DNA of 64,000 bases from Pleionea sp. CnH1-48 (GTDB taxonomy: Bacteria > Pseudomonadota > Gammaproteobacteria > Enterobacterales > Kangiellaceae): assembly GCF_024124665.1 (NCBI RefSeq), contig NZ_JAMXSB010000012.1:124001-188000 (forward strand), in the 5' to 3' direction. Positions 17,135 to 26,605 of the stretch are shown piece after piece. The notes beneath the pieces were generated by a model. The model was given only the letters and a program-made list of their open reading frames with translations. It did no database searches and had not been told where the DNA came from. A program made the position numbers and the translations under genes. Every line of letters begins with the position of its first letter. Position 1 is the stretch's first letter.

Positions 17135-18361
17135 TCAACGGCCACCAGCGAGCTCCCATACGGGCATAAAAACGCCTAATGCAAGCACAGTAACCATTCC
17201 GCCCACTAATAAAATTAAAAAAGGTTCTATATAGTCAGACAGCTTCTTTAAATCATAGTCGACTTCTCGCTCATAGAAATCAGCCACCTCGTCTAACATA
17301 TCATCCACTTGGCCAGTATCTTCACCTACCGCAAGCATCTGCATCACCAGAGGCGAAAACATTTCGCTACGACGCGCTGTTGTTGTAATATTTTCGCCAC
17401 GTTCTACGCCGTTCTTCATATCAAGAATGCGGTTACCAACAAACTTATTATCAACCACATGAGCGACCACTCCCAAGGTGTTGGTCACAGCAACACCAGC
17501 ACGAGACATCATGGCAAAACTACGCGAAAAACGGATCAATAGTGATCGATAAATGATGCTGCCAAACACCGGGGTTTTCAGTTTCTTCTCATCCCAGAAC
17601 AGGCGACCATTATCGGTTTGAATATAGGAGTAGATCCCCAGAGCAATAGCGACCACAACCAGAATAATAACGAACCAATAATTCACAACAAAATCGGACG
17701 TACCAATCAAGATGCGAGTAAAGATAGGCAACTCATCACCTTTTAAATGCTTAAACAGTGCACTCAATTGTGGAATGACATAAACCGTAATAAAGGAAAA
17801 TGCGACGAGCAAAACAATGACAACAATAATCGGGTAACGGGTAGCCGACTTAATTCGATTGCGATTGACTTCTTCTGTTTCCAGATAATGAGCAACCTGC
17901 CGAAAGGCTTCTTCTAACTGGCCTGAGTTTTCGCCAACATGAATCAAGCTCACATATAAGGAGTTAAATATTTTGGGATGCTGGGACAGTGATGTCGCCA
18001 GATCGTTACCCGCTGTAAGACTGTCAACAATGTCTCTAAGCGTTTCTTTCAGCAGAGGATTATGAGTCGACTCAATAATACCATTCAGTGCTCGATTCAG
18101 TGGCACGCCTGCTTTAATAAGGCTATACATCTGGCGCGAAAACATGACCAGATCTTCGGTCTTTAATGTTCTATTTCGAAAGGCTTTAAACGCCAACGAC
18201 AAATCAAAGATCTCAGCTCTTTCTGCCACTTCTTTGATTTCTACAGGGATCAATTGTTGTGATATTAATCGCTCTGCCAACGCTTCTCTACTGGTCGTAT
18301 CGTAGGTTCCGGTAACTGCCTCACCACTGGCGTTTCTTGCTTTGTACTGAAAAAATGGCAT
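17135..18361 (-). CDS. mshG: MshG, inner-membrane platform protein of the MSHA pilus (PilC/GspF family)
   Basis: A 408-residue PilC/GspF protein. N-terminal FFQYKARNASGEAVTG is the typical opening. Two T2SSF repeats follow, each with the helical motif and membrane segments: LVMFSRQMYSLIKAGVPLNRAL and, in the second half, FSRSFAMMSRAGVAVTNTL; hydrophobic spans include IIVVIVLLVAFSFITVYVIPQL and the C-terminal FLILLVGGMVTVLALGVFMPVW. The platform couples ATPase motion to pilin polymerisation. It starts 5 bases after mshE ends. Confidence 0.92.
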   Translation of the reverse strand: MPFFQYKARNASGEAVTGTYDTTSREALAERLISQQLIPVEIKEVAERAEIFDLSLAFKAFRNRTLKTEDLVMFSRQMYSLIKAGVPLNRALNGIIESTHNPLLKETLRDIVDSLTAGNDLATSLSQHPKIFNSLYVSLIHVGENSGQLEEAFRQVAHYLETEEVNRNRIKSATRYPIIVVIVLLVAFSFITVYVIPQLSALFKHLKGDELPIFTRILIGTSDFVVNYWFVIILVVVAIALGIYSYIQTDNGRLFWDEKKLKTPVFGSIIYRSLLIRFSRSFAMMSRAGVAVTNTLGVVAHVVDNKFVGNRILDMKNGVERGENITTTARRSEMFSPLVMQMLAVGEDTGQVDDMLDEVADFYEREVDYDLKKLSDYIEPFLILLVGGMVTVLALGVFMPVWELAGGR

Positions 18362-18366
18362 CGAAC

Positions 18367-20097
18367 TTACTCATCCTCTACCGGTGTTGGTAACACGCTA
18401 TCTTCAATCGTTTCTGCGATGCGATAAACCTCAGATAGAGAGGTCAAGCCTTTAACTGCCAGACGAATAACGCTTTCTTGTAACGACTGATAGTGTTTCG
18501 AACTTTTCGCATAACGACTGAAGTCATCGGGATCATTACGTCGGAGTGCACTTAACATATTGTCATCAAGAATCAGCATTTCGTGAATCGCTATACGACC
18601 ACGATAGCCCGACTGGTTGCACTGAACACAACCAACACCTCGCTTAAATACCGCACTAGACACAGTATCTTTAACCATCGATTGCAGCCAAACTTTATCG
18701 TTAGAAGAGACTTCATGTTCTTCAGAACAAAAAGTACATACACGCTTAACCAAACGTTGCGCAACTACTCCTCTTAAGGCGCTGGCAACCAGGTAAGATT
18801 GTGCGCCCATATCAACCATTCGCAAAGCGCTGGATATAGAATCATTGGTGTGCAAGGTAGAGAGTACCAGGTGCCCTGTCATCGCAGCTCGTAAACCAAT
18901 TTCTGCCGTTTCTTGATCACGCATCTCACCAATAAGAACAATATCGGGATCTTGACGTAACACAGAACGCAGAACGGCAGAAAAACTCAAACCTATTTTG
19001 GTATTTACCTGAACTTGATTGACTCGCGATAACTGATACTCAACAGGATCTTCAATGGTTATGATTTTCTTTTCCGGCGTATTTAATTCTGCCAGTGCGG
19101 AGTAAAGGGTCGTTGTTTTACCTGAGCCTGTTGGTCCCGTCACTACAACCATACCATGTTGCGAGCGTAACAGTTGCCGAAACTGTTGTAAGATATCGGG
19201 GGTCATCCCCAGCTCATCCAAACGCATAATACCACTGGTTTGATCGAGTAAACGCATGACCACCGACTCACCATGTTGCACAGGCATTGTCGACAAACGC
19301 ACATCAACATCATGACCACGCACTTTAATGTTAAAACGACCATCTTGTGGTTTGCGTTTTTCAGAAATATCTAACCCGCACATCAGCTTCAAGCGCAATA
19401 CCAGCGCAGGTACGATGCGCTTTTCTTTCATTACCTGTTCTTGCAGAGAGCCATCGACTCGCAAACGGATCCGCAACACGCTTTCATCGGGTTCAATATG
19501 CACATCGGAGGCTTGCAGCTGCACGGCTTCTTCAAAGATACTTTGCAATAGCTTAGCAACAGGAGCTTCGTCTGTGTCGGTTGTTTCTCCGAGTCCAGGT
19601 AACTCGAACTCTTCGGTTCCTAACTCATCTTCAAGCTCTTCGGCCAGTGAACTGATTTCGCTGGTTTTGCGGTAAAGTAAATCAATATTTCTTAGAATAT
19701 CCGATTCTTTGGCTACCGATACTTTGAGTTCTTTTTGTAAAATATTTTGGATCTGATCATAACGATTCAAATCTGTTGGATCGGCCATGACGATATGATA
19801 CTTATCGCCAAACTCATCTACGACGAGCGTTCTAAATCTACGAGCTTGAATCTCAGACAAACGTCCAACTACTGACTGATTAATTTTAAAATTAGGTAGA
19901 TCTAAATATTCTATTTCTAACTGTTGAGCAAGAAAGGTTAGTAGCTGCTCTTCTCCCACATAGCCCAAGTTAACTAGCATGGAGCCTAAGCGCTGCCCAG
20001 TTGATTTTTGTTGCTTCAGAGCATCCAATAACTGCTCTTCGGTAATAACACCGCCTTCAACCAGCAGATCTCCTAGACGAATCTTTTTTCTAAGCAT
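18367..20097 (-). CDS. mshE: MshE, pilus extension ATPase with N-terminal c-di-GMP-binding domain
   Basis: A 576-residue GspE/PilB ATPase. Residues 7-60 contain two copies of the MshEN motif (RLGDLLVEGGVITEEQLLDA.. and RLGSMLVNLGYVGEEQLLTF..), which in Vibrio cholerae MshE bind c-di-GMP and switch on pilus extension. The catalytic core has Walker A GPTGSGKT, the Asp box IITIEDPVEYQ, Walker B VLIGEMRDQETAEIG, the His box GHLVLSTLHTND and a four-cysteine zinc site (CTFC and CVQC). The hexamer sits on the cytoplasmic face and drives pilin assembly through MshG. It overlaps mshN by 8 bases. Regulation by c-di-GMP is by family. Confidence 0.94.
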   Translation of the reverse strand: MLRKKIRLGDLLVEGGVITEEQLLDALKQQKSTGQRLGSMLVNLGYVGEEQLLTFLAQQLEIEYLDLPNFKINQSVVGRLSEIQARRFRTLVVDEFGDKYHIVMADPTDLNRYDQIQNILQKELKVSVAKESDILRNIDLLYRKTSEISSLAEELEDELGTEEFELPGLGETTDTDEAPVAKLLQSIFEEAVQLQASDVHIEPDESVLRIRLRVDGSLQEQVMKEKRIVPALVLRLKLMCGLDISEKRKPQDGRFNIKVRGHDVDVRLSTMPVQHGESVVMRLLDQTSGIMRLDELGMTPDILQQFRQLLRSQHGMVVVTGPTGSGKTTTLYSALAELNTPEKKIITIEDPVEYQLSRVNQVQVNTKIGLSFSAVLRSVLRQDPDIVLIGEMRDQETAEIGLRAAMTGHLVLSTLHTNDSISSALRMVDMGAQSYLVASALRGVVAQRLVKRVCTFCSEEHEVSSNDKVWLQSMVKDTVSSAVFKRGVGCVQCNQSGYRGRIAIHEMLILDDNMLSALRRNDPDDFSRYAKSSKHYQSLQESVIRLAVKGLTSLSEVYRIAETIEDSVLPTPVEDE

Positions 20098-21265
20098 TAG
20101 TGCTAACCTTTAAACGAACCAGTTTTTGTTGAGCAAAACGTTTCTGAGATGAACTTAAGCGACTGTCTCTTAATGCCTGATGGTAAGCTTTGTATGCCTC
20201 TTGATGACGCTTTAAGGCCTCTAACGAAATAGCAATACCAATCCACCACTCACCTCGCTGCTGCTCTCGTGTCAGTAAGCGACTATAAAGACTAACCGCT
20301 TGTTCGTGTTCAGTAAGCTGCTGACTTGCAACCGCTTTAAGTATCAAAAAATCATCCGGTACACGAGAAGATGCTGGCTCAGCAAGAACTTGTTGAACTT
20401 GCGACCACTGTTTCTTCGCGACATAAAGCCGTGCTAGTAGCATGCGATAAGTAACATTATCAGGATATTTGCGCACACCCGTCTCGAGCTCAATCAGCGC
20501 CTTATCTTGTTGCGACTGTGATATTAAATAGAGTGCGTAGGTTTCTCTAGCTTGATGATAATCGGGATATAAAGTTAACAACTGTTGCATATCACCTACT
20601 GCTCTGGCGCTGTCAATAAGCATCAAGCGTTTAATATCATCTAACTTTTGTTTTTTAAGTTCTTGCACAGACAGTGACTTCACTTCTTTCGCAAGAGGTG
20701 CTGAGCTTAGCGACTCTTGGCTCTTAACATTAACAACGGCGTTGTTTATTGAAGGCTTTGCTTTTTCCAGATTGGGTGAAACTGATTGGGGCTTTGTTTT
20801 TTGAGCGATAGATGCAACGGGTTCTTCAGTTGTTGTTGCTTCTTGGCTTAGACTCACTGTCGCTTTGCTAACCTTTACAATCTCTTCGCCGACAGTTTCT
20901 TGTTTACTTTTTTGCTGATTTTTTTGCTCAGAAAGCTGAACCACAGGTTTATGGCTGACTTCCGTTTTAACCAATATATTTTCTTGGTCATTACTTTCGC
21001 TAGTTTCAGTCAATGGTTTAGAAGCATTTTCATCGATGGTGGCTGTGACCATTGATTGAGTATTTATGGGCTTAATTTCTTTCGTATTCAAATCCAGGTA
21101 AAATAATACCAGAAGAACAACCCCAACTAATCCAAGAAGAATGACTAAAAAGGTCTTTTTACTTAATCCACCAGACTCTTCTGTCGGAACGGCATCCATT
21201 TTTAAAGCCGCGTTAGAAGGATGCTGCTTATCCAAATCTTTCAGCATTTGATTAACAACACTCAT
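20090..21265 (-). CDS. mshN: MshN, TPR protein of the MSHA pilus
   Basis: 391 residues from ATG 21265 (MSVVNQMLKDLDKQ, the usual MshN opening), which overlaps the mshM stop as ATGA and has GGTGGA 7 bases upstream. One membrane helix (KTFLVILLGLVGVVLLVLFYL) is followed by a long Ser/Thr/Glu/Lys-rich linker and then TPR repeats in the C-terminal 180 residues (DYHQARETYALYLISQSQQDKALIELE and similar). The TPR part is periplasmic and probably works with the secretin MshL and MshM. Confidence 0.9.
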   Translation of the reverse strand: MSVVNQMLKDLDKQHPSNAALKMDAVPTEESGGLSKKTFLVILLGLVGVVLLVLFYLDLNTKEIKPINTQSMVTATIDENASKPLTETSESNDQENILVKTEVSHKPVVQLSEQKNQQKSKQETVGEEIVKVSKATVSLSQEATTTEEPVASIAQKTKPQSVSPNLEKAKPSINNAVVNVKSQESLSSAPLAKEVKSLSVQELKKQKLDDIKRLMLIDSARAVGDMQQLLTLYPDYHQARETYALYLISQSQQDKALIELETGVRKYPDNVTYRMLLARLYVAKKQWSQVQQVLAEPASSRVPDDFLILKAVASQQLTEHEQAVSLYSRLLTREQQRGEWWIGIAISLEALKRHQEAYKAYHQALRDSRLSSSQKRFAQQKLVRLKVSTNA

Positions 21266-22161
21266 GGCGCTATCCACCATGCAACGGCGGTACTACTAAA
21301 TAGCATCAGCAATAAAAGCGACATAATGTGCTTTGCTTTTTCAAAGTTCTTGCTAGTGTCATCGGTATCTTTGGTTGCCACTAATATATGTTTCAAACCA
21401 ATACGATGCTCGCCTTTACCAAAAGCAAGCATCAATGATTTATGACTTAGAATGTTGACCAGTCGTGGCACTCCTCGACTAAAGTAACTGATAGCTCGCA
21501 AAGCTAAATGGGAAAAGACAACACCATTACCTGTAGTGACATGAGCAACTCTATGCTGAACATATTGTCGTATCTGTTTTCGGTTCAAGGGTTTCAAGTG
21601 ATATGAAAAAACAATACGTTGACGAAGTTGCCGTAAGTGCTCCTGAGCAAGTTTCTCATTAAGCTCGGGCTGACCCAATAGCACAATTTGCAGTAGCTTA
21701 GCCTGTTCTGTCTCCAAGTTAGCAAACAGCCTGAGAGTTTCTAGTGTTTCATCTGGCATGGCTTGAGCTTCATCAATGACCAAAATAACAGGGCCTCGTT
21801 TTTTGAACTCATCAATGAGCTTCTTCTGTAGTTTTGGAATTAGCAGCTCTTCTCCAACATCGCCCTTAACTCTCATATTTAATTCGTGAGCCAGAGCTAA
21901 CTTTAGCTCTTTGGGTTTTAAGACAGGATTAGGGATATAAGCAACAGTACGCTGCTCACTGATTTTGTTCAGCAGAAGGCGACACAATAGAGTCTTACCA
22001 GAGCCGACTTCTCCGGTCACTTTGCAAAAGGCTTCGCCTGTCGATAAGGCGAAGTTTAATGTATTGAGAGCTTCCTGATAAACAGGCAAGGCGCAAAACA
22101 GATCGGTATCTGGAGTTAACGAGAAGGGAAGCTTACGAAAACCAAAGTGATACAGATACAT
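21262..22161 (-). CDS. mshM: MshM, ExeA-like AAA ATPase of the MSHA pilus
   Basis: A 299-residue ExeA/GspA-type ATPase. It opens with MYLYHFGFRKLPFSLTPDTDLFC, typical of the family, and has Walker A GEVGSGKT, Walker B VILVIDEAQAMP, a sensor region LLQIVLLGQPEL, and RQRIVFSYHLKPL. A membrane helix lies at the extreme C-terminus (LLLLMLFSSTAVAWW). ExeA relatives help secretin assembly across peptidoglycan, which fits the mshL neighbour 13 bases upstream. Confidence 0.92.
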   Translation of the reverse strand: MYLYHFGFRKLPFSLTPDTDLFCALPVYQEALNTLNFALSTGEAFCKVTGEVGSGKTLLCRLLLNKISEQRTVAYIPNPVLKPKELKLALAHELNMRVKGDVGEELLIPKLQKKLIDEFKKRGPVILVIDEAQAMPDETLETLRLFANLETEQAKLLQIVLLGQPELNEKLAQEHLRQLRQRIVFSYHLKPLNRKQIRQYVQHRVAHVTTGNGVVFSHLALRAISYFSRGVPRLVNILSHKSLMLAFGKGEHRIGLKHILVATKDTDDTSKNFEKAKHIMSLLLLMLFSSTAVAWWIAP

Positions 22162-22174
22162 GATGACAACGCAC

Positions 22175-23848
22175 CTATTGACCCAGACTTCGGAATCGGT
22201 TTTCGTATTCTTTAACCTGCTTTGACCAATCTTCCAAACCGATAACCGTGGCCTTTAACAAGATAACCAGCTCGCTCTTTTTGTGGCTTTGCCGTTTTTG
22301 ATTAAACAAATTTCCAAGAATAGGAATTGATCGTAAACCAGGTGTTCCAGCATCAACTTCTTCAATTTTATTTTGCATCAAACCACCAATAACGACCACA
22401 TCGCCACTTCGAGTTTTAACAATAGAGTCAGATTCTCGAACACTGCTCAATGCCAATGGAAAAGCAAACTCATCAGCACCAACAGTAACCACCTTAGTTT
22501 GATCTTGAATGTCACTAACCGAAGGATGGACATGTAAGATGATCTCACCTTGCGCACTGATATGAGGAGTCACATCCAGAGCAATTCCAGAAAAGAAAGG
22601 TGTCAGTGTCACATTCGGCGTGGTTGCATTATTAAGTCCTGTTACCGTTGTTGTAGACACATCAGTAACAAAAAACTCGTCAGTTCCCACTTTAATCACA
22701 GCCTTTTGATTATTGATTGTCGATACTCTGGGGCTCGACAGCACTTGTACATTACCTTGCTCTTCGAGCAACTGAATGGTTGCCGAAAAAGGATCAGGAT
22801 CGCCATCTTGTGTTTGAAAACCTAAATTGAAAATGCCATTCAGAGGGTTTGCAGAGTCAGCAACTTGTAATACCTGACCTAAGTTGCCAACGGTCAATTG
22901 ATTGCCAGCACCATTGGTGTAAATTTGCTGCCAGTTAATCCCCGCCTGAAAACCATCATTGAGTGTCACTTCCAATATCTTAGCTTCTAATATGACTTGC
23001 CGCTGTAAGTTTGACTGGGCGACACCAAGATATTCTGCAACCTGGCGCTGAAGTTTGGGTAAAGCTTTTACTACAACAATGCCTGTTTGCGGACTGACCA
23101 TAACAAAGCTGCCTGGTTCCTGCTCTACAATAGCAGTTAAGGTATTTTGTAGCTCAACCCAAAGATCGGCTTCTGTTTCTGTTTCGATGCTTGTTGAGTT
23201 TAATGTGACGATATCACCGCTACTACCGCCTTGCTGATTATTGTTACCGTTATCATTAGAGCTGTTTTGATTATTCTGATTCGAGGAGTTTCCTTGAAGA
23301 ATTTGTCCAGAACTCACATTGGTTCGTGAAGTACCCGAACGTTTTAGGTTTAAGTAGTTCAAGGGATAGACAGCAGTTTGAATCTCCGAAGTACCAACAT
23401 AAAAGATATTGCCTTGCTTGCGTACATCAATATCTTGTGTGTGCTGAATTAAATTAAGAACCTCCGAAATAGTCACATTTTTTAAATGCAGCGTAACCGG
23501 ATCAACAAGAGAAGGATCAACGACCATATTGTAATCGGTACCATCTACCAACCCCATCAAAAAAGCATTAAGAGGTAGCGCATCGGCTTGTACATCAAAT
23601 CGCGTTTCGCTGGCCGCTGGCGTATCAAAAGAAATAGGAGGTAACAACGAATTCAAAATATCGTTTGAAGCCGGTAAGGAATCATTGTCACTTGTGCTAG
23701 TAGCATCACTGGCTTTTTGCTCGAAGGTTTCATCAACGATGGATGAATGCGTTGTATTTTTTTCTTGGCTTGAAGAACTTTGAGTTGTACTACAAGACAC
23801 GAGGCATACAACGCATGCGATTCCGAATAAGCATTTAAGTTTATCCAT
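22175..23848 (-). CDS. mshL: MshL, secretin of the MSHA pilus
   Basis: A 557-residue secretin with a lipoprotein signal (FGIACVVCLVSC). An N-terminal STN/N0-type domain (residues about 75-150: LPLNAFLMGLVDGTDYNMVVDPSLV) precedes a Ser/Asn/Gln-rich linker (about 185-215). The C-terminal secretin domain follows (VQVLSSPRVSTINNQKAVIKVG, VVIGGLMQNKIEE, VPGLRSIPILGNLF-type ending, LVILLKATVI). It forms the outer-membrane pore for the pilus. It overlaps mshK by 8 bases. Confidence 0.93.
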   Translation of the reverse strand: MDKLKCLFGIACVVCLVSCSTTQSSSSQEKNTTHSSIVDETFEQKASDATSTSDNDSLPASNDILNSLLPPISFDTPAASETRFDVQADALPLNAFLMGLVDGTDYNMVVDPSLVDPVTLHLKNVTISEVLNLIQHTQDIDVRKQGNIFYVGTSEIQTAVYPLNYLNLKRSGTSRTNVSSGQILQGNSSNQNNQNSSNDNGNNNQQGGSSGDIVTLNSTSIETETEADLWVELQNTLTAIVEQEPGSFVMVSPQTGIVVVKALPKLQRQVAEYLGVAQSNLQRQVILEAKILEVTLNDGFQAGINWQQIYTNGAGNQLTVGNLGQVLQVADSANPLNGIFNLGFQTQDGDPDPFSATIQLLEEQGNVQVLSSPRVSTINNQKAVIKVGTDEFFVTDVSTTTVTGLNNATTPNVTLTPFFSGIALDVTPHISAQGEIILHVHPSVSDIQDQTKVVTVGADEFAFPLALSSVRESDSIVKTRSGDVVVIGGLMQNKIEEVDAGTPGLRSIPILGNLFNQKRQSHKKSELVILLKATVIGLEDWSKQVKEYENRFRSLGQ

Positions 23849-24203
23849 TTGAGTTGTTACCTTTTTTATTTATAGATTTCACACTAGGTACCATACGCAA
23901 CACCTTAACGTCATCGCCTCTGCGTAGCACGACTTTCTTTTGGCTAATTGAGTCAACACGATAGCCATTAATAAGACTTCCTCTATTAACGGTTTTTGAA
24001 TCAATGATGGCATACTTTATTTTTTTATCTTCGGTAATAATGGCTTGCAGCTGATTTCTCTTTTCGACAACCTGTTTCGCTGCGGGACTTGCCTGGCCAC
24101 GCTGTCCGGTATAAACCAGAGGGCGAGTGGGGTCCGATACGGGCGTCTGCGCACCGATACTCATCGCGACAATCATCAATAGAGTCAATAACCATTTCAT
24201 CAT
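23841..24203 (-). CDS. mshK: MshK, MSHA pilus biogenesis protein
   Basis: About 120 residues. Two adjacent ATGs (24203 and 24200) follow AGGGG; the second has the better 7-base spacing, the first shares one base with the mshJ stop. A signal peptide or membrane anchor (KWLLTLLMIVAMSIGAQT) precedes DPTRPLVY, the conserved PilP/GspC-like opening, and a small beta domain with VNRGSLINGYRVDSISQKKVVLRRG. By analogy with PilP it links the inner-membrane complex to the secretin MshL. Confidence 0.85.
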   Translation of the reverse strand: MMKWLLTLLMIVAMSIGAQTPVSDPTRPLVYTGQRGQASPAAKQVVEKRNQLQAIITEDKKIKYAIIDSKTVNRGSLINGYRVDSISQKKVVLRRGDDVKVLRMVPSVKSINKKGNNSNG

Positions 24204-24868
24204 CAAGCCCCTATCCAATCTCGATCGTAACTATAGGTATAAATCACCATTTTTATCTTCGCCTGTGGATGCTGCTCAACCTGATACTCCAGGTTTTGCC
24301 AATATATCTTGATGTTCATATTCTCTAATTGCTTAAGCGCATCAAGCAAATCAAAGTATTGTCCTTTTAGCTCCACTTCAAATGGATGCTTAAAGAAACT
24401 ATTACTTGTGGCAGATTCTGGATCACTGCTTACAAACGCATCTTCTACAGCGAGCTTCTTTAATCGAATTAATTTCAACTTGGCACTGCTATTGAAAAAA
24501 TTTCTTAGTACTTCTGGCATTTGCCTTGGTGTCACAAGCTGAGCATAATTTGATAACTGCTTATCTAGATCTGATACGCTCTTTTTGAGGTTATCTAGCT
24601 CTCGTCGTTTTGTTCCAGTTCCATCGTCGGCTAATGCATTTTGTAGTGCAGTTGATTTCTCTGTCAGCTCTGAGCGTTCATTCTCCAGAACATCAATTTG
24701 ACGCTGTAAGCTTTTGGTTTTCTTTTCTTGTGGTGCAAACCAAAAAAGGTCAAAGATAACTAATAGAACGACCGCCACCAGACCCAACGCGATAAATCGT
24801 TGCCGAGTCTCAAGACCTTCGTACTTATCAATAACAGTGGCAAAGCCCTTTTTATCTTCATCACTCAT
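24203..24868 (-). CDS. mshJ: MshJ, PilO-like inner-membrane protein of the MSHA pilus
   Basis: About 221 residues from ATG 24868, overlapping the mshI2 stop by 8 bases; an ATG at 24886 is the alternative. A short cytoplasmic tail and one membrane helix (FIALGLVAVVLLVIFDLFWF) are followed by a coiled coil (QRQIDVLENERSELTEKSTAL) and a ferredoxin-like C-terminal domain, the PilO layout. VTPRQMPEVLRNFFNSSAKLKL is typical of MshJ. It probably pairs with MshI2 (PilN-like) to align the motor with the secretin. Confidence 0.87.
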   Translation of the reverse strand: MSDEDKKGFATVIDKYEGLETRQRFIALGLVAVVLLVIFDLFWFAPQEKKTKSLQRQIDVLENERSELTEKSTALQNALADDGTGTKRRELDNLKKSVSDLDKQLSNYAQLVTPRQMPEVLRNFFNSSAKLKLIRLKKLAVEDAFVSSDPESATSNSFFKHPFEVELKGQYFDLLDALKQLENMNIKIYWQNLEYQVEQHPQAKIKMVIYTYSYDRDWIGA

Positions 24869-25457
24869 TGACAACTGAAACCCCATCTATTAATTCAAAG
24901 TCGAATACGCGATCATTGTTAACGTTTTTCTCGATATTGATCCCCGAAAAACGTCGGCTCAATGAACCTTTAAAAGCAGGAGACTCAATCCAGGTAGTGA
25001 TGGTCTCAGGATCAACCGTTTGCCCTTGCAAATTCAAAATATTGTTGTTAACCCGAATCCCTGTAAACCAAATACTGCTGCTTTTAGGAGCTGCTAACTC
25101 TGTTAACAACTGACTGAAACCACCGCTCGCTGACAGGTCACTGGTTCTTAATGTAGAAATGGCAGAAGACTTCTTTTGAATTTCGGATTTTATTGACTTG
25201 ATTTGTTTATCAACATGACCAGCGTCGGGCTTATTAGCAACAACCAATTCAAGTTCTTTGATTTGAAGGCGAAGCGGCGCTAGCATTTGCTCTTGCTCTG
25301 CTAATCTTTGCGCCAGCTTATTGGTGTTAGACTGTAATAGCATCCCCAACAATACATACAAAATAACAACAGCAGCGATAGCCATTATCAACTGGCCAAA
25401 ACCTAAAACAACTTTCTTAGGCCTGAACTCTGCTTGATATAAATTAACTTGCTGCAC
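24861..25457 (-). CDS. mshI2: MshI2, PilN-like inner-membrane protein of the MSHA pilus
   Basis: 198 residues from a GTG at 25457, chosen because AAGGGG lies 6 bases upstream and the product then opens VQQVNLYQAEFRPKK, the normal PilN/MshI2 start. One membrane helix (LIMAIAAVVILYVLLGMLL), a coiled coil, then a ferredoxin-like domain containing WFTGIRVNNNILNLQG. It overlaps mshI by 14 bases. Together with MshI it does the work that PilM and PilN do in the PilMNOP complex. Confidence 0.87.
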   Translation of the reverse strand: MQQVNLYQAEFRPKKVVLGFGQLIMAIAAVVILYVLLGMLLQSNTNKLAQRLAEQEQMLAPLRLQIKELELVVANKPDAGHVDKQIKSIKSEIQKKSSAISTLRTSDLSASGGFSQLLTELAAPKSSSIWFTGIRVNNNILNLQGQTVDPETITTWIESPAFKGSLSRRFSGINIEKNVNNDRVFDFELIDGVSVVNE

Positions 25458-26406
25458 GATCAACCCCTTCGTTACGAAAAACACTACCGCAAAGAGAAAG
25501 CCTGCGACAAATACCTTCAGCGGTTATCTTTTCGTCCCACTGACATAGATTTTCTAGCTGAATCACTTCTACCTGAGAATCCAGATTATCATTGAGTAAT
25601 TGAGTGATAGCCTCTGTTGCTGCGCCTAAATCTGGAATCAGTAATCGCGTCACAGGCTGTCTTGCTATCTGGCTCTCGTAGTAGTCGAGCGTTCGCTGTA
25701 TCTCTAACAACAAGCGATCCGACACATCCGACTGGCCTAAATCAACATCAAATGACAACTCATCTTCTTCTTCACTTTTATGAGGAAAATAAGTACCCGC
25801 CAACAATCGGGAAAACGCCAAGTCATTACCAACAAAGCAATTAAGGCTAACCCCACGAGACTGTTCACCAATAAAAGCGGTGTTTTGTCCCTCACTCAGT
25901 TGAGGTAATAGCAAGTTTTTGCAAGATAGTTCATCAATATCGATTGCAGTTAGGGTGAGATCAGCAGCCTCACTGAGGTGGATAATTTTTTCGATCAACG
26001 AACGATGCGCTACAACAGAATATATCTTGGGCTGACTGGTATTCACGGGATAATCAAAGAAATCAATGACCGCTTCTTCGATAGGGAAATCAATTTGCTC
26101 TTTTAACTGCCAGCGTAAGGCTTCTTTCATTTCTTCATCGGGTACGGCAGGGCGATTGAGCGTCATTATCTGGTATTGAGTCGTGGGGAGCACCCAATAG
26201 GCACTGGCATTACGAGCCCCAATATCAGCCACCACTTTTTTGAGGGATTCTTCAAGGCCCTCTTCGCCAATCGGTACCTGACCAATATCCTGAATGGTAG
26301 GCTTGGTGGCATCACTATTCACATAGCAGTAGTGGAAGTGATCACTCTCAAGTCGTAAGCCAATACGTTTATTATCTTTATTAAATAATGACTCGAGCCA
26401 CTTCAT
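25444..26406 (-). CDS. mshI: MshI, PilM-like cytoplasmic protein of the MSHA pilus
   Basis: 320 residues from ATG 26406 (MKWLESLFNKDNKRIGLRL), preceded by GAGAG; the open frame runs 24 codons further upstream without a ribosome-binding site. The protein has an actin/PilM-like ATPase fold: a first strand IGLRLESDHFHYC, a central EMKEALRWQLKEQIDFPIEEAVIDFFDYP typical of MshI/PilM, and the LLEIQRTLDYYESQ segment. It is the first gene of the cluster; no mshH (csrD-like) gene precedes it. The gap to the divergent amidohydrolase gene (26407-26605) must hold the operon promoter, but I see no strong consensus for it. Confidence 0.88.
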   Translation of the reverse strand: MKWLESLFNKDNKRIGLRLESDHFHYCYVNSDATKPTIQDIGQVPIGEEGLEESLKKVVADIGARNASAYWVLPTTQYQIMTLNRPAVPDEEMKEALRWQLKEQIDFPIEEAVIDFFDYPVNTSQPKIYSVVAHRSLIEKIIHLSEAADLTLTAIDIDELSCKNLLLPQLSEGQNTAFIGEQSRGVSLNCFVGNDLAFSRLLAGTYFPHKSEEEDELSFDVDLGQSDVSDRLLLEIQRTLDYYESQIARQPVTRLLIPDLGAATEAITQLLNDNLDSQVEVIQLENLCQWDEKITAEGICRRLSLCGSVFRNEGVDRAAS

Positions 26407-26538
26407 AAAGTCTCTCTTACATTTTCGCTGATAAGTTAGCCAGTTTATTTTAATCGTTTTATTAAGAAATCCTAGCAAATATATGAAATTAGGTACAATT
26501 TTTAGCTATAAAAGTCTTGTTGACGGCTCTCGCCGTGT

Positions 26539-26567
26539 TTGAACTTCTGACGTCTTACTCTTACTAT
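26539..26567 (+). promoter_or_regulatory. Probable sigma-70 promoter of the TolB/amidohydrolase gene
   Basis: TTGAAC (26539-26544) and TACTAT (26562-26567) with a 17-base spacer, 38 bases before the ATG at 26606. Confidence 0.5.
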
Positions 26568-26605
26568 AGAATTATCCACCCTTAATAATAAGAAAAGTCA
26601 TCTAA

